A stretch of DNA of 64,000 nt, taken from assembly GCF_900105685.1 (NCBI RefSeq), contig NZ_LT629781.1, positions 1,736,001 to 1,800,000 on the forward strand, in the 5' to 3' direction. Positions 51,254 to 58,730 of this stretch are shown one piece after another (the stretch's first letter is position 1; each line of letters begins with the position of its first letter). This DNA comes from Verrucomicrobium sp. GAS474. GTDB lineage: Bacteria; Verrucomicrobiota; Verrucomicrobiia; Methylacidiphilales; GAS474. The notes under the pieces were generated by a model. It ran no database searches, was not told the origin of the DNA, and saw nothing but the letters and a program-made list of their open reading frames with translations. The translations under genes and the position numbers were made by a program.

Positions 51254-52060
51254 ATGATGCGACGTTTTCTGGGCTTGGTTCTGGGGTTGGTGTTGTTCTG
51301 CGCGGTCCTTCCCGCCTTCGCCGAGATCCCGGCGGCCGATGTCTGGCCCCTGCCGAAGCCCCCCGAGGGGGCGAATCCGGCCGAATTCGCTGCGCCCCGG
51401 ATGGATTGGGTCGACCGGGTTCAGGGAACGCTGAACCGGACCGAGGGGAAGCAGTACGATCTGATCTTCGACGGCGATTCGATCACCGACGGCTGGCAGA
51501 CCAAGGGCAAGACCGTGTGGGAGGCCCGCTACGCCCCGCTGAACGCCGTCGATTTCGGCATCAGCGGCGACAAGGTCGAGCACGTCCTGTGGCGTCTGAA
51601 GGAGGGCCAGGGCGCGAAGGCCGATCCGAAGCTCGTCGTCCTCATGATCGGGACGAACAACACCGGCCGCGACAGCGCCGACCAGATCGCCGCCGGGATC
51701 AAGAACCTCGTGGCGGCCTATCTCGTCCAATGCCCGCACGCCCGGCTCCTCCTCCTGGCCGTCTTCCCCCGCAGCGCGTTGCCGACCGACGCGGTCCGGG
51801 CGAAGATCAAGGAAATCAACAAGCAGATCGCGGCCCTCGACGACGGCGGCAAGCGGGTCACCTTCCTCGACATCGGCGACAAGTTCCTCCAGCCCGACGG
51901 CACCCTCACCGCCGACATCATGCCCGACATGCTCCATCCCAACGAGAAGGGCTACCAGATCTGGGCCGACGCCATCGCTCCCGAGATCGAGAAGACCTTC
52001 CCCAACGCGCCGAAGGGGAGCGCCGCCCCCGCCACCCCTCCCGCCCTGAAAGGACCCTGA
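51254..52060 (+). CDS. Secreted SGNH/GDSL hydrolase
   Basis: Signal peptide (MMRRFLGLVLGLVLFCAVLP, cleavage near AFA) followed by an SGNH hydrolase domain like platelet-activating-factor acetylhydrolase subunits. Block I is FDGDSITDGW (Ser nucleophile), block II is DFGISGDKVEH (Gly), block III is MIGTNNTG (Asn), and block V is DMLHPNEKGY (Asp/His). It should be an esterase for lipid or carbohydrate esters outside the cytoplasm. Start at ATG 51254; the next codon is also ATG. 268 residues. Confidence 0.9.
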   Translation: MMRRFLGLVLGLVLFCAVLPAFAEIPAADVWPLPKPPEGANPAEFAAPRMDWVDRVQGTLNRTEGKQYDLIFDGDSITDGWQTKGKTVWEARYAPLNAVDFGISGDKVEHVLWRLKEGQGAKADPKLVVLMIGTNNTGRDSADQIAAGIKNLVAAYLVQCPHARLLLLAVFPRSALPTDAVRAKIKEINKQIAALDDGGKRVTFLDIGDKFLQPDGTLTADIMPDMLHPNEKGYQIWADAIAPEIEKTFPNAPKGSAAPATPPALKGP

Positions 52061-52120
52061 CGAAAGGAATCGGGGGACGCGTTTGATCGGCGCGGGAAAG
52101 AGTGATAGGCTCTCTCCCGC

Positions 52121-52831
52121 ATGATCAAATCCTTTGTCCGTTCGGGCCTCTTCGCCGCCCTCGCCGGCGTCCTCGCCCTCTCCTTCACCGCTGCTTCCGC
52201 CTCGGCGGAGCGCCTGCCGAAGCTCGTCGGCGAGGCGATCTCGATCCTCGAGACGAAGCAGAACTCGGGCAAGCCGATCCCGCCCCGCATCCTCCAGCAG
52301 GCCCGCGCCGTCGCCTTCATCGAGGTGACGCGCGGCGCCTTCGGCTTCGGCGGCTCGGGCGGCGACGGCGTCCTCCTCCTCCGGCAGGCGAACGGCTCGT
52401 GGTCGGCCCCCTTCGCCTTCGGCCAGAACGGGGCGAGCGTCGGCTTCCAGATCGGCGTCGACGTCCAGCGTTACATCTACATCTTCAACACCGATCAGGG
52501 CTGGAAGCCCTTCGTCGGCGACGGCCACCTGAACTTCGAGGCGCTGGCCCGGGCGACGGCCGGTCCCGACTCCGACTCGACGGTCGCCGACTCGGGCCTT
52601 CCCCCGGTCGATCTCTACATCTATTCGGTCTCCAACGGCGTCTTCGCCGGGGCCGCCATCGGCGGCCAGAGCGTCGGCGGGGAGAAGGGCGTGAACCGCG
52701 CCGCCTACGGCACCGCCGACGCGGCGAAGATCTTCGACCCGAAGACCCTCATCCCCGATTACACGAAGCCGCTCTACGAATCGCTGAAAAAGGCCGGGGC
52801 GAACAAGAGCTGGTATAATCTCGGCAAGTAA
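52121..52831 (+). CDS. YSC84-domain lipid-binding protein
   Basis: 236 residues with a Sec signal peptide (cleavage near ASA-ER at about 30). The rest matches the Ysc84/SH3YL1 lipid-binding domain of bacterial exported proteins: ARAVAFIEVTRGAFGFGGSGGDGVLL and YIYSVSNGVFAGAAIGGQSVGG. Related domains bind phosphoinositides in eukaryotes; in bacteria the function is unknown. It ends 81 bp before the SRP RNA gene. Confidence 0.85.
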   Translation: MIKSFVRSGLFAALAGVLALSFTAASASAERLPKLVGEAISILETKQNSGKPIPPRILQQARAVAFIEVTRGAFGFGGSGGDGVLLLRQANGSWSAPFAFGQNGASVGFQIGVDVQRYIYIFNTDQGWKPFVGDGHLNFEALARATAGPDSDSTVADSGLPPVDLYIYSVSNGVFAGAAIGGQSVGGEKGVNRAAYGTADAAKIFDPKTLIPDYTKPLYESLKKAGANKSWYNLGK

Positions 52832-52912
52832 TTGGGGCCGAAGGGCGGGTTCCCCGGGGCCGTCCCCAGAACCGCCCTTGCAATTTCGGGGTGATCCCGT
52901 AATTTGATAAAG

Positions 52913-53004
52913 CCAAGAGCGGCAGAGCGCCGGCAGGGTAACCCCGCCAGGTCCGAAAGGAAGCAACGGTAACTTGACCGTCGTTGTTGCCGCTCTTGGT
53001 TTTT
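52913..53004 (+). ncRNA. ffs: Signal recognition particle RNA, small (4.5S) type
   Basis: The closing stem is CCAAGAGCGGCA with its partner TGCCGCTCTTGG at about 52989-53000. The diagnostic domain IV is intact: GGTAACCCCGCCAGGTC, then CGAAAGGAAGCAACGGTAAC with the GAAA-type tetraloop and the asymmetric bulge that binds Ffh. The 3' stem runs into TTTTTT, which acts as terminator. The RNA is about 90 nt with no Alu domain. It lies directly upstream of dnaX, a classic bacterial order. Confidence 0.95.
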
Positions 53005-53012
53005 TGCGTCCC

Positions 53013-54830
53013 ATGAGTGATCTTGATTTTGCCCTCACCTCCGCTGCCCCCGCTCCCGCTCCTGCGCCCTATCAGGTCTTCGCCCGGAAATACCGCCCCC
53101 GCACCTTCGCGGAAGTCATCGGACAGGAGCACATCACCCGTACGCTCTCCAACGCCATCGGGCAGGGCCGCCTCGCCCAGGCCTACCTCCTCGTCGGCCC
53201 GCGCGGCACGGGAAAGACCTCGACGGCCCGCATCATCGCCAAGGCGCTGAACGCCCCCGGCGGCCCCCAGATCGACTTCGACCCCGATTCCGAGATCGCG
53301 AAGGAAATCGCCGAGGGCCGCTGCATGGACGTCCTCGAGATCGACGGCGCCTCGAACAACGGCGTCGAGCAGGTCCGCGACCTCCGGGACAACGTCCGCT
53401 TCGCCCCGACGAAGGGCCGCTTCAAGATCTACATCATCGACGAGGTCCACATGCTGACCTCGGCGGCCTTCAATGCCCTCCTGAAGACCCTCGAGGAGCC
53501 GCCCGCCCACGTGAAGTTCATCTTCGCGACGACCGAGGTCCACAAGGTCCCCGCCACCGTCCTCTCCCGCTGCCAACGCTTCGACTTCCGCCGCATCCCC
53601 GACGCCGCCATCGTCTCCCACCTCGGCCACATCTGCGCCAAGGAAGGGGCGACGGCCGAGGAAGGGGCCCTCCGCGTCATCGCCCGCCACGCCGACGGCG
53701 GCCTGCGCGACGCCGAGGTCGCCCTCGACCAGGTCATCGGCTTCTTCGGGAACCGCGTCGAGGAGGCCGCCGTCCTGGAGATGTTCGGCCTCACCGGGAT
53801 CGGCCCCGTCGCCGACCTCGCCCGGGCCATCGTCCACGGGGACGCCTCCGGCCTCCTCCGGCAGAGCCGCTCCCTCGCCGCCGCCGGGAAGGACATCACC
53901 CGCCTCGCCCACGACCTGCTGAAATTCTTCCGCGACTTCGCCCTCTGGCAGACCGCCCCCGAGGCCGTCGAGGCCGAGCTGGCCGCCGGGGAAAAGGAGG
54001 CCTTCTCCGTCCTCGCCGCGAACCTCACCCCGCGCGGGACGATCGCGATCCTCGAGGAGCTGGGAACCCTCGAAGGGCGTCTCCGCTACGCGCTGAGCAA
54101 GGACGTCCTCTTCGAGGTGACGCTCCTCCAGCTCTCCCAGCTCCGGGAACGGGTCTCCATCGAGGCGATCCTCCACCGCCTCGGCGGGGCCGCGGAGGCC
54201 GGTTCGTTCTCCGCCGCGGCTCCGGCGGCGACGGTGGCCCCGGTCCCCGCTCCCGCCTCTCGCCCCGCTCCGGCGGCGGCGGCTCCGATTCCTGCTCCGG
54301 CGCCCGTTCCGGCGGCGGCAGCGGTCCCGGCTCCCTCTCCCGTTCCCGAAGCGGTCCCGGCCAAGAAGGTCGATCCGGCGAAGGTCTGGGCGCGGGCGGT
54401 CGCCCAGTTCGCCCAGGAGCGGCCCCTCGAGGCGGCGAGCATCGCCACGACGCGGGTCGCCGAAATGCGCGGCGACGAGATCGAGATCGCCCTGCCCGCG
54501 AACCTGAAGCACAAAATCGCCGCCTTCATGTCGCCCCGGAACATCCCGATCCTCCAGGAGGTCCTCCGCGCCGAGTTCGGCCGTCCCGTCGGGATCGTCT
54601 TCCTCGCCATCGACGAGGCGTCGAAGGACCCCGCCCTCATTCCCGCCCCCGTCGCCGCCCCGACGAACGAGCCTCCCGCGCCCTCCAACGCCGCCCCCGC
54701 GCCCGGCGCTTCGGCCCCGCTCTCCAAGGAGCCGATCCGGATCAGCGAGAAGGAATACAAGGACGATCCGCTGATCCGCAAGGCGCTCGACCTCTTCCAG
54801 GCCCGCGTCGTCTCGACCAAGAACAGCTGA
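53013..54830 (+). CDS. dnaX: DNA polymerase III subunit gamma/tau
   Basis: Clamp-loader ATPase. Walker A is GPRGTGKTS (Lys68), Walker B is IIDEVHMLT, sensor 1 is FIFATTEVHKVPATVLSRC and the SRC arginine finger region is intact. The N-terminal region YQVFARKYRPRTFAEVIGQ is the usual opening. Unusually, the zinc module between AKALN and GR.MDV (residues 81-102) has no Cys: it reads APGGPQ...DPDSEIAKEI where most DnaX have four cysteines. After residue 400 comes a Pro/Ala-rich linker and a C-terminal tau domain. I see no A-rich slippery site, so gamma may not be made. Start at ATG 53013, 8 bp after the SRP RNA. Confidence 0.96.
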   Translation: MSDLDFALTSAAPAPAPAPYQVFARKYRPRTFAEVIGQEHITRTLSNAIGQGRLAQAYLLVGPRGTGKTSTARIIAKALNAPGGPQIDFDPDSEIAKEIAEGRCMDVLEIDGASNNGVEQVRDLRDNVRFAPTKGRFKIYIIDEVHMLTSAAFNALLKTLEEPPAHVKFIFATTEVHKVPATVLSRCQRFDFRRIPDAAIVSHLGHICAKEGATAEEGALRVIARHADGGLRDAEVALDQVIGFFGNRVEEAAVLEMFGLTGIGPVADLARAIVHGDASGLLRQSRSLAAAGKDITRLAHDLLKFFRDFALWQTAPEAVEAELAAGEKEAFSVLAANLTPRGTIAILEELGTLEGRLRYALSKDVLFEVTLLQLSQLRERVSIEAILHRLGGAAEAGSFSAAAPAATVAPVPAPASRPAPAAAAPIPAPAPVPAAAAVPAPSPVPEAVPAKKVDPAKVWARAVAQFAQERPLEAASIATTRVAEMRGDEIEIALPANLKHKIAAFMSPRNIPILQEVLRAEFGRPVGIVFLAIDEASKDPALIPAPVAAPTNEPPAPSNAAPAPGASAPLSKEPIRISEKEYKDDPLIRKALDLFQARVVSTKNS

Positions 54831-54861
54831 CAGCGAACGCCAAGCACCTCCCCCCTTACCT

Positions 54862-55167
54862 ATGAACATTGCGAAGTTGATGAAGCAGGCCCAGCAGATG
54901 CAGGCCGAAGCGCAGAAAATGCAGGCCGAGCTGGCGACGAAGAAGTACGAGGCGACGAGCGGCGGCGGCGCGGTGAAGGCCGTGGCGAGCGGCGAGGGGA
55001 GCCTCCTCTCCCTCAAGATCGATCCCGCCATCGTGAAGGAAGGCGATGCCGAGATGCTGGAGGACCTCATCCTCTCCGCCGTCCGCGACGCGATCGACCA
55101 GGGCCGCAAGGAGGCGCAGGCCTCGATGTCGAAGCTCACCGGCGGCATGGGCCTGCCCGGGTTCTAG
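54862..55167 (+). CDS. ybaB: YbaB/EbfC nucleoid-associated protein
   Basis: A 101-residue DNA-binding protein of the YbaB/EbfC family: KLMKQAQQMQAEAQKMQAEL at the N-terminal helix and a C-terminal helix with LILSAVRDAIDQGRKEAQ. The Met-rich tail ends in GGMGLPGF, as typical. It is in the conserved dnaX-ybaB-recR order, 31 bp after dnaX. Confidence 0.95.
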   Translation: MNIAKLMKQAQQMQAEAQKMQAELATKKYEATSGGGAVKAVASGEGSLLSLKIDPAIVKEGDAEMLEDLILSAVRDAIDQGRKEAQASMSKLTGGMGLPGF

Positions 55168-55200
55168 TTCCCCCTCGGAAGACCGACCGCGCCTGCGACC

Positions 55201-55839
55201 GTGGCCGACTATCCCCCCAGTTTCAGCGAGCTGATCGCCGCCCTGCGGCAGCTTCCCTCCGTCGGCGCGCGGAGCGCGGAGCGGCTCGCCCTCTTCCTCG
55301 TCGGGGCCGGCCCCGAGGTCGGCGGCCGCCTTGCCGCCGCGCTGACGCAGGCGGGGCGGAACATCGTCGCCTGCCGGGAATGCGGCTTCTACGCGGAGCG
55401 CGAGGCGGAGGAAGGCCACGGCGGGGAGGAGGGCGTCCTCTGCCCGATCTGCCGCGACGGGAGCCGCGACGGCTCCCTCTGGTGCCTCGTCGAGCAGGCC
55501 GACGACGTGGTGAAGTTCGAGAAGGCGGCGGGCGGCGGCTTCCGCGGCCTCTACCACGTCCTCGGCGGGAAGCTCTCCCCGCTCGAGGGGATCGGCCCCG
55601 ACGAATTGCGGATCGCCCCGATGCTGGCCCGCCTCGCGACGCGGCCGCCGAAGGAAGTCATCCTCGCCCTCGGCACCGACGTCGAGGGGGAGACGACGGC
55701 CCTCTACCTCGCCCCCCTGCTGAAGGCGCGCGGCGTCGCCGTCTCCCGCCTCGCCACCGGGCTCCCCGCCGGGGGCGGCCTCGAGTTCGCCGACAGCGTG
55801 ACGCTGGGGTACGCATTGGCGGGACGGCGGGAAATCTGA
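55201..55839 (+). CDS. recR: Recombination protein RecR
   Basis: Part of the RecFOR gap-repair pathway. The helix-hairpin-helix segment is PSVGARSAERLALFLV, followed by a C4 zinc finger (CRECGFY and LCPIC), and a Toprim domain with VILALGTDVEGETTALYL. The last residues GLPAGGGLEFADSVTLGYA are the family's Walker-like end. The start is GTG 55201. At 212 residues it is normal size. It is last of the dnaX-ybaB-recR set. Confidence 0.95.
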   Translation: MADYPPSFSELIAALRQLPSVGARSAERLALFLVGAGPEVGGRLAAALTQAGRNIVACRECGFYAEREAEEGHGGEEGVLCPICRDGSRDGSLWCLVEQADDVVKFEKAAGGGFRGLYHVLGGKLSPLEGIGPDELRIAPMLARLATRPPKEVILALGTDVEGETTALYLAPLLKARGVAVSRLATGLPAGGGLEFADSVTLGYALAGRREI

Positions 55840-55850
55840 TATAGTAGGGG

Positions 55851-56063
55851 ATGAACAGCCTCGGCGATAACGGGAAGAAGCATCTTCGGAAAAGCGCGAA
55901 CAAGCTCATCTTCGGCGTCTGCGCCGGGGTGGCCGAATACCTCGACGTCGACCCGACCCTGGTCCGCGTCATCTGGGCGCTCCTCATCCTCCTGTACGGG
56001 ACCGGCGTCCTCGTCTACCTGATCCTGGCGTTGATCATGCCGAAGCCGGTCGGTTCCCTCTGA
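55851..56063 (+). CDS. PspC-domain small membrane protein
   Basis: 70 residues. The N-terminal KKHLRKSANKLIFGVCAGVAEYL with DVDPTLVRVIWALLIL is a complete PspC domain, with a single helix in the second half (ALLILLYGTGVLVYLILALIM). PspC proteins sense or protect envelope integrity. It begins 11 bp after recR and ends in a bidirectional hairpin. Confidence 0.9.
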   Translation: MNSLGDNGKKHLRKSANKLIFGVCAGVAEYLDVDPTLVRVIWALLILLYGTGVLVYLILALIMPKPVGSL

Positions 56064-56085
56064 TTTTTCAGGCTTTCTTCCGACG

Positions 56086-56123
56086 AAAAAGGGCGGCGCG
56101 GGAATTTCCCGCGCCGCCCTTTC
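56086..56123. terminator. Bidirectional terminator between the pspC-like gene and leuA
   Basis: AAAAAGGGCGGCGCGGGAA and TTCCCGCGCCGCCCTTT form a near-perfect palindromic hairpin; T-rich on the plus side and, read from leuA, on the minus side too (the AAAAA becomes TTTTT). It can serve both convergent transcripts. Confidence 0.9.
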
Positions 56124-56143
56124 CGTATTCCGCGATCGGGCCG

Positions 56144-57838
56144 CTACTTCTTCCCGGCCCGGTTCAGGGCGCTGACGACGGCCCCGATCGAGGCCGTCTC
56201 GATGCTCGTGTTGCGGCCCGCGCCGAAGACCGTCTTCCCGTCGGGGAACTTCAGCTGGATGTAGGCGATCGCCTCGGCCTTCGCCCCCGTCCCGAGGGCA
56301 TGCTCCGAGTAGTGGATGACCTCGAAGGGCCCGACGAGCGGGGAGATCGCCGCGACGAAGGCCGCGATGGGGCCGTTGCCGGTTCCCCGCACGGTCACGC
56401 CCTCGCCGTCGACGTTGAGGATCGCCTCGCCGCGGGCCGTCGGCGGCTTCAGGCGGTCGCTCTCGGAGTGGAACTCGATCAGGTGATACTTCGCCCCGGG
56501 CTGGGTGACGTAGACCTCGTTGAAGAGCGCGTGGATCTCCTCCGCGCTGATCTCACGGCCCAGCTTGTCGGCATGGTCGTTCGCCAGGGGGCCGAATTCC
56601 TTGTGCATCGGCTTCGGCAGGGCGAGGCCGTACTCGGTCTCCAGGACCCAGGCGACGCCGCCCTTCCCGGACTGGCTGTTGATGCGGATGATCTCGCCGT
56701 ATTCGCGGCCGATGTCCTTCGGGTCGATCGTCAGGTAGGGGACGTCCCACTGGCCCTTGAAGGCGGCCTCCTTCTGGAGTTTCATCCCCTTGTTGATCGC
56801 GTCCTGGTGGGAGCCGGAGAAGGCGGTGAAGACGAGGTCGCCGCCGTAGGGCTGCCGGGGGGGCACCTCCATCTTGGTCACCTTCTCGTACATCGCGCGG
56901 ATGCCGTTCAGGTCGGAGAAATCGAGGCCGGGGGCGACGCCCTGCGTGTAGAGGTTCAGCGCCACGATCACGATGTCGAGGTTGCCGGTCCGCTCGCCGT
57001 TGCCGAAGAGGGTCCCCTCGACGCGGTCGGCCCCGGCCAGCAGCGCCAGCTCGGTCGCGGCGACGCCGGTACCGCGGTCGTTGTGGGTGTGGAGGCTGAG
57101 GACGATCGACTCGCGGTTCTTCACGTGGGTCAGGAACCACTCGATCTGGTCGGCATAGACGTTCGGCATCGCCACCTCGACGGTGTCGGGGAGGTTGAGG
57201 ATCATCTTGGCCTGGGGCGTCGGCTGCCACTGGGCGACGACGGCCTCGCAGACCTCGAGGGCGAAGTCGACCTCGGTGGCGGAGAAGCTCTCCGGCGAGT
57301 ATTGGAACGTCACCTCGGTCCCGGGGAGGCGGCCCGCCTTCACGCGGTCCTGGATCCACTTCGTCCCTCGGACGGCGATGTTCACGATCTCGGCCTTCTC
57401 CAGCCCGAAGACGATCCGGCGCTGGGCGGGGGAGGTCGAGTTGTAGAGGTGGATGATCGCCTTCTTCGCCCCCTTCAGCGATTCGACGGTCCGCTCGATC
57501 AGGTCCTCGCGGGCCTGGACGAGGACCTGGATCGCCACGTCGTCGGGGATGCGGCCCTCCTCGATGAGGCGGCGCATGAAGTTGTACTCGGTCTCCGAGG
57601 CGGAGGGGAAGCCGACCTCGATCTCCTTGAAGCCGATCTTCACGAGGGCGTCGAACATCTCGAGCTTCTGCTCGATGTTCATCGGGACGGCGAGGGCCTG
57701 GTTGCCGTCGCGGAGGTCGACGCTGCACCAGCGCGGGGCGGCGGTGAGCTGGCGCGAGGGCCATTGGCGGCCGCTCATGTCGAACGGCATGACGACGGGC
57801 TGCATCGGACGGTATTTGGCGGACGGGACGGGGATCAT
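56144..57838 (-). CDS. leuA: 2-isopropylmalate synthase
   Basis: First committed step of leucine synthesis (acetyl-CoA plus 2-oxoisovalerate). The 564-residue protein is of the longer actinobacterial-like type: PRWCSVDLRDGNQAL is the catalytic N-terminal motif, with SLHTHNDRGTGVAATELAL (metal His-x-His) and LFGNGERTGNLDIV; the C-terminal third is the regulatory domain where leucine binds (GNGPIAAFVAAI and GRNTSIETASI). It has a long leader with a possible attenuator. No leuB, C or D is adjacent. Confidence 0.96.
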   Translation of the reverse strand: MIPVPSAKYRPMQPVVMPFDMSGRQWPSRQLTAAPRWCSVDLRDGNQALAVPMNIEQKLEMFDALVKIGFKEIEVGFPSASETEYNFMRRLIEEGRIPDDVAIQVLVQAREDLIERTVESLKGAKKAIIHLYNSTSPAQRRIVFGLEKAEIVNIAVRGTKWIQDRVKAGRLPGTEVTFQYSPESFSATEVDFALEVCEAVVAQWQPTPQAKMILNLPDTVEVAMPNVYADQIEWFLTHVKNRESIVLSLHTHNDRGTGVAATELALLAGADRVEGTLFGNGERTGNLDIVIVALNLYTQGVAPGLDFSDLNGIRAMYEKVTKMEVPPRQPYGGDLVFTAFSGSHQDAINKGMKLQKEAAFKGQWDVPYLTIDPKDIGREYGEIIRINSQSGKGGVAWVLETEYGLALPKPMHKEFGPLANDHADKLGREISAEEIHALFNEVYVTQPGAKYHLIEFHSESDRLKPPTARGEAILNVDGEGVTVRGTGNGPIAAFVAAISPLVGPFEVIHYSEHALGTGAKAEAIAYIQLKFPDGKTVFGAGRNTSIETASIGAVVSALNRAGKK

Positions 57839-57867
57839 GGGAAAACTCGGTTATAGACGGAATTGAA

Positions 57868-58031
57868 GGGAGAAACAACCCGACGCATCGGGTGACAGGG
57901 TGAACCCGGTTTTCTCCTCCGAAGGCGAGGGGCGAGCAAAGCGCAGCGAACTACGCAGGAAGCAGCCCCACGGCCCCGAAGGGGAAGCCGGGCCCGGTAA
58001 GTCGGGCGGAGAGAAGGGTAAGCTGCTTCAT
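57868..58031 (-). promoter_or_regulatory. Candidate leucine attenuator ahead of leuA (leader peptide plus competing hairpins)
   Basis: Read on the minus strand, an ATG at 58031 opens a 26-residue frame (MKQLTLLSARLTGPGFPF... ending GLLPA) with stop at 57951. Six residues are Leu, four of them CTT, a codon sparingly used by neighbouring genes. Downstream, CGGGT (57904-57908) can pair with ACCCG (57889-57893), or that same strand as ACCCGA can pair with TCGGGT (57878-57893, loop TGCG), which is followed by TTGTTTCT. So antiterminator- and terminator-like folds exclude each other, 40 nt before leuA. No Shine-Dalgarno is seen for the peptide. The 345-bp gap up to 58183 has no other recognisable gene; an unrelated structured RNA or repeat is the alternative reading. 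Confidence 0.45.
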
Positions 58032-58183
58032 AGGAAGGAAGCGTAAGATGCCTGATTTGAGGGGCGGAGTCAAGCCAGCCCCGATTGAGGAGAGTGGTTT
58101 CCGTTTTTCGATTTGTAGCGTGATGTGCTTCTTTTGGATTTTAAAAATGAACGAAACGGGCGCGGCATTGTCATATCCTCACT

Positions 58184-58657
58184 ATGAAATCCCTAGTGTG
58201 TGCGACGGCTCTGAGTCTGTTCCTTACGCCGATTTTATCCCAGGCGGCGACCTTCGACCAGCCGGTGACAGTAAAGGAGACGAAGAATCCCGATCAGAGC
58301 GTGACCCGGATCTATTCCCAAGGAGGTTCCGTGATCTTGCAGCAGGAGGTCGGTGCCGGGTCCGGCAGCATCGGGCAATTGGTCTTCTACAAAGACCGGG
58401 TGGTCGTCGACGACCGTGCGGGAAGTCGGCCTCTCGCCGGGGCGATGCGGACCGTTCCCTCGAACGATCTGAAGATCGCTGTGGTTTCCATCGCCGCCGA
58501 TGAGCTCAGTCCTGCGCGTCTCCGCATTTGTGACGTCGCGACGCAGGAGATCCTTTCCGAATTCTTCATCGACAAGGAGGGATTGATGAAGCCCGTCACG
58601 AAGGCGGAACACGATGCCGACCTTGCATTGCGCCGCCAGAAGCTGGCAGTGAAGTAG
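58184..58657 (+). CDS. Small exported protein of unknown function
   Basis: 157 residues with a Sec signal peptide (SLVCATALSLFLTPILSQA, cleavage near SQA-AT). The mature part is beta-rich (DQSVTRIYSQGGSVILQQEV, GQLVFYKDRVVVDD) and ends in a Lys-rich helix. I recognise no family. GC is lower than its surroundings, as for the 44.0 kb gene. It is divergent from leuA and convergent with the MRJP-like gene. Confidence 0.7.
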   Translation: MKSLVCATALSLFLTPILSQAATFDQPVTVKETKNPDQSVTRIYSQGGSVILQQEVGAGSGSIGQLVFYKDRVVVDDRAGSRPLAGAMRTVPSNDLKIAVVSIAADELSPARLRICDVATQEILSEFFIDKEGLMKPVTKAEHDADLALRRQKLAVK

Positions 58658-58677
58658 AGAGGTTTTTTAAATCCAGC

Positions 58678-58725
58678 CAGCCCTGACTTTGCCGCTTCGG
58701 TTTGCGGCAGCGTCAGGGCTTTTTC
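58678..58725 (+). terminator. Intrinsic terminator after the 58.2 kb gene
   Basis: AGCCCTGAC-TTTGCCGC with GCGGCAG-CGTCAGGGCT as partner, a TTCGGTTT loop, then TTTTTC. It ends the plus-strand gene just before the stop of the convergent gene. Confidence 0.85.
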
Positions 58726-58730
58726 ATGGT

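Noticed and set aside
53013-54830. Programmed frameshift in dnaX
   Set aside because: I looked for an A6-A7 or similar slippery run with a downstream stem around the linker and found none.
58048-58503. 151-residue plus-strand frame overlapping the 58184 gene
   Set aside because: It is in another frame than the gene with a clear signal peptide and has no coding character of its own.
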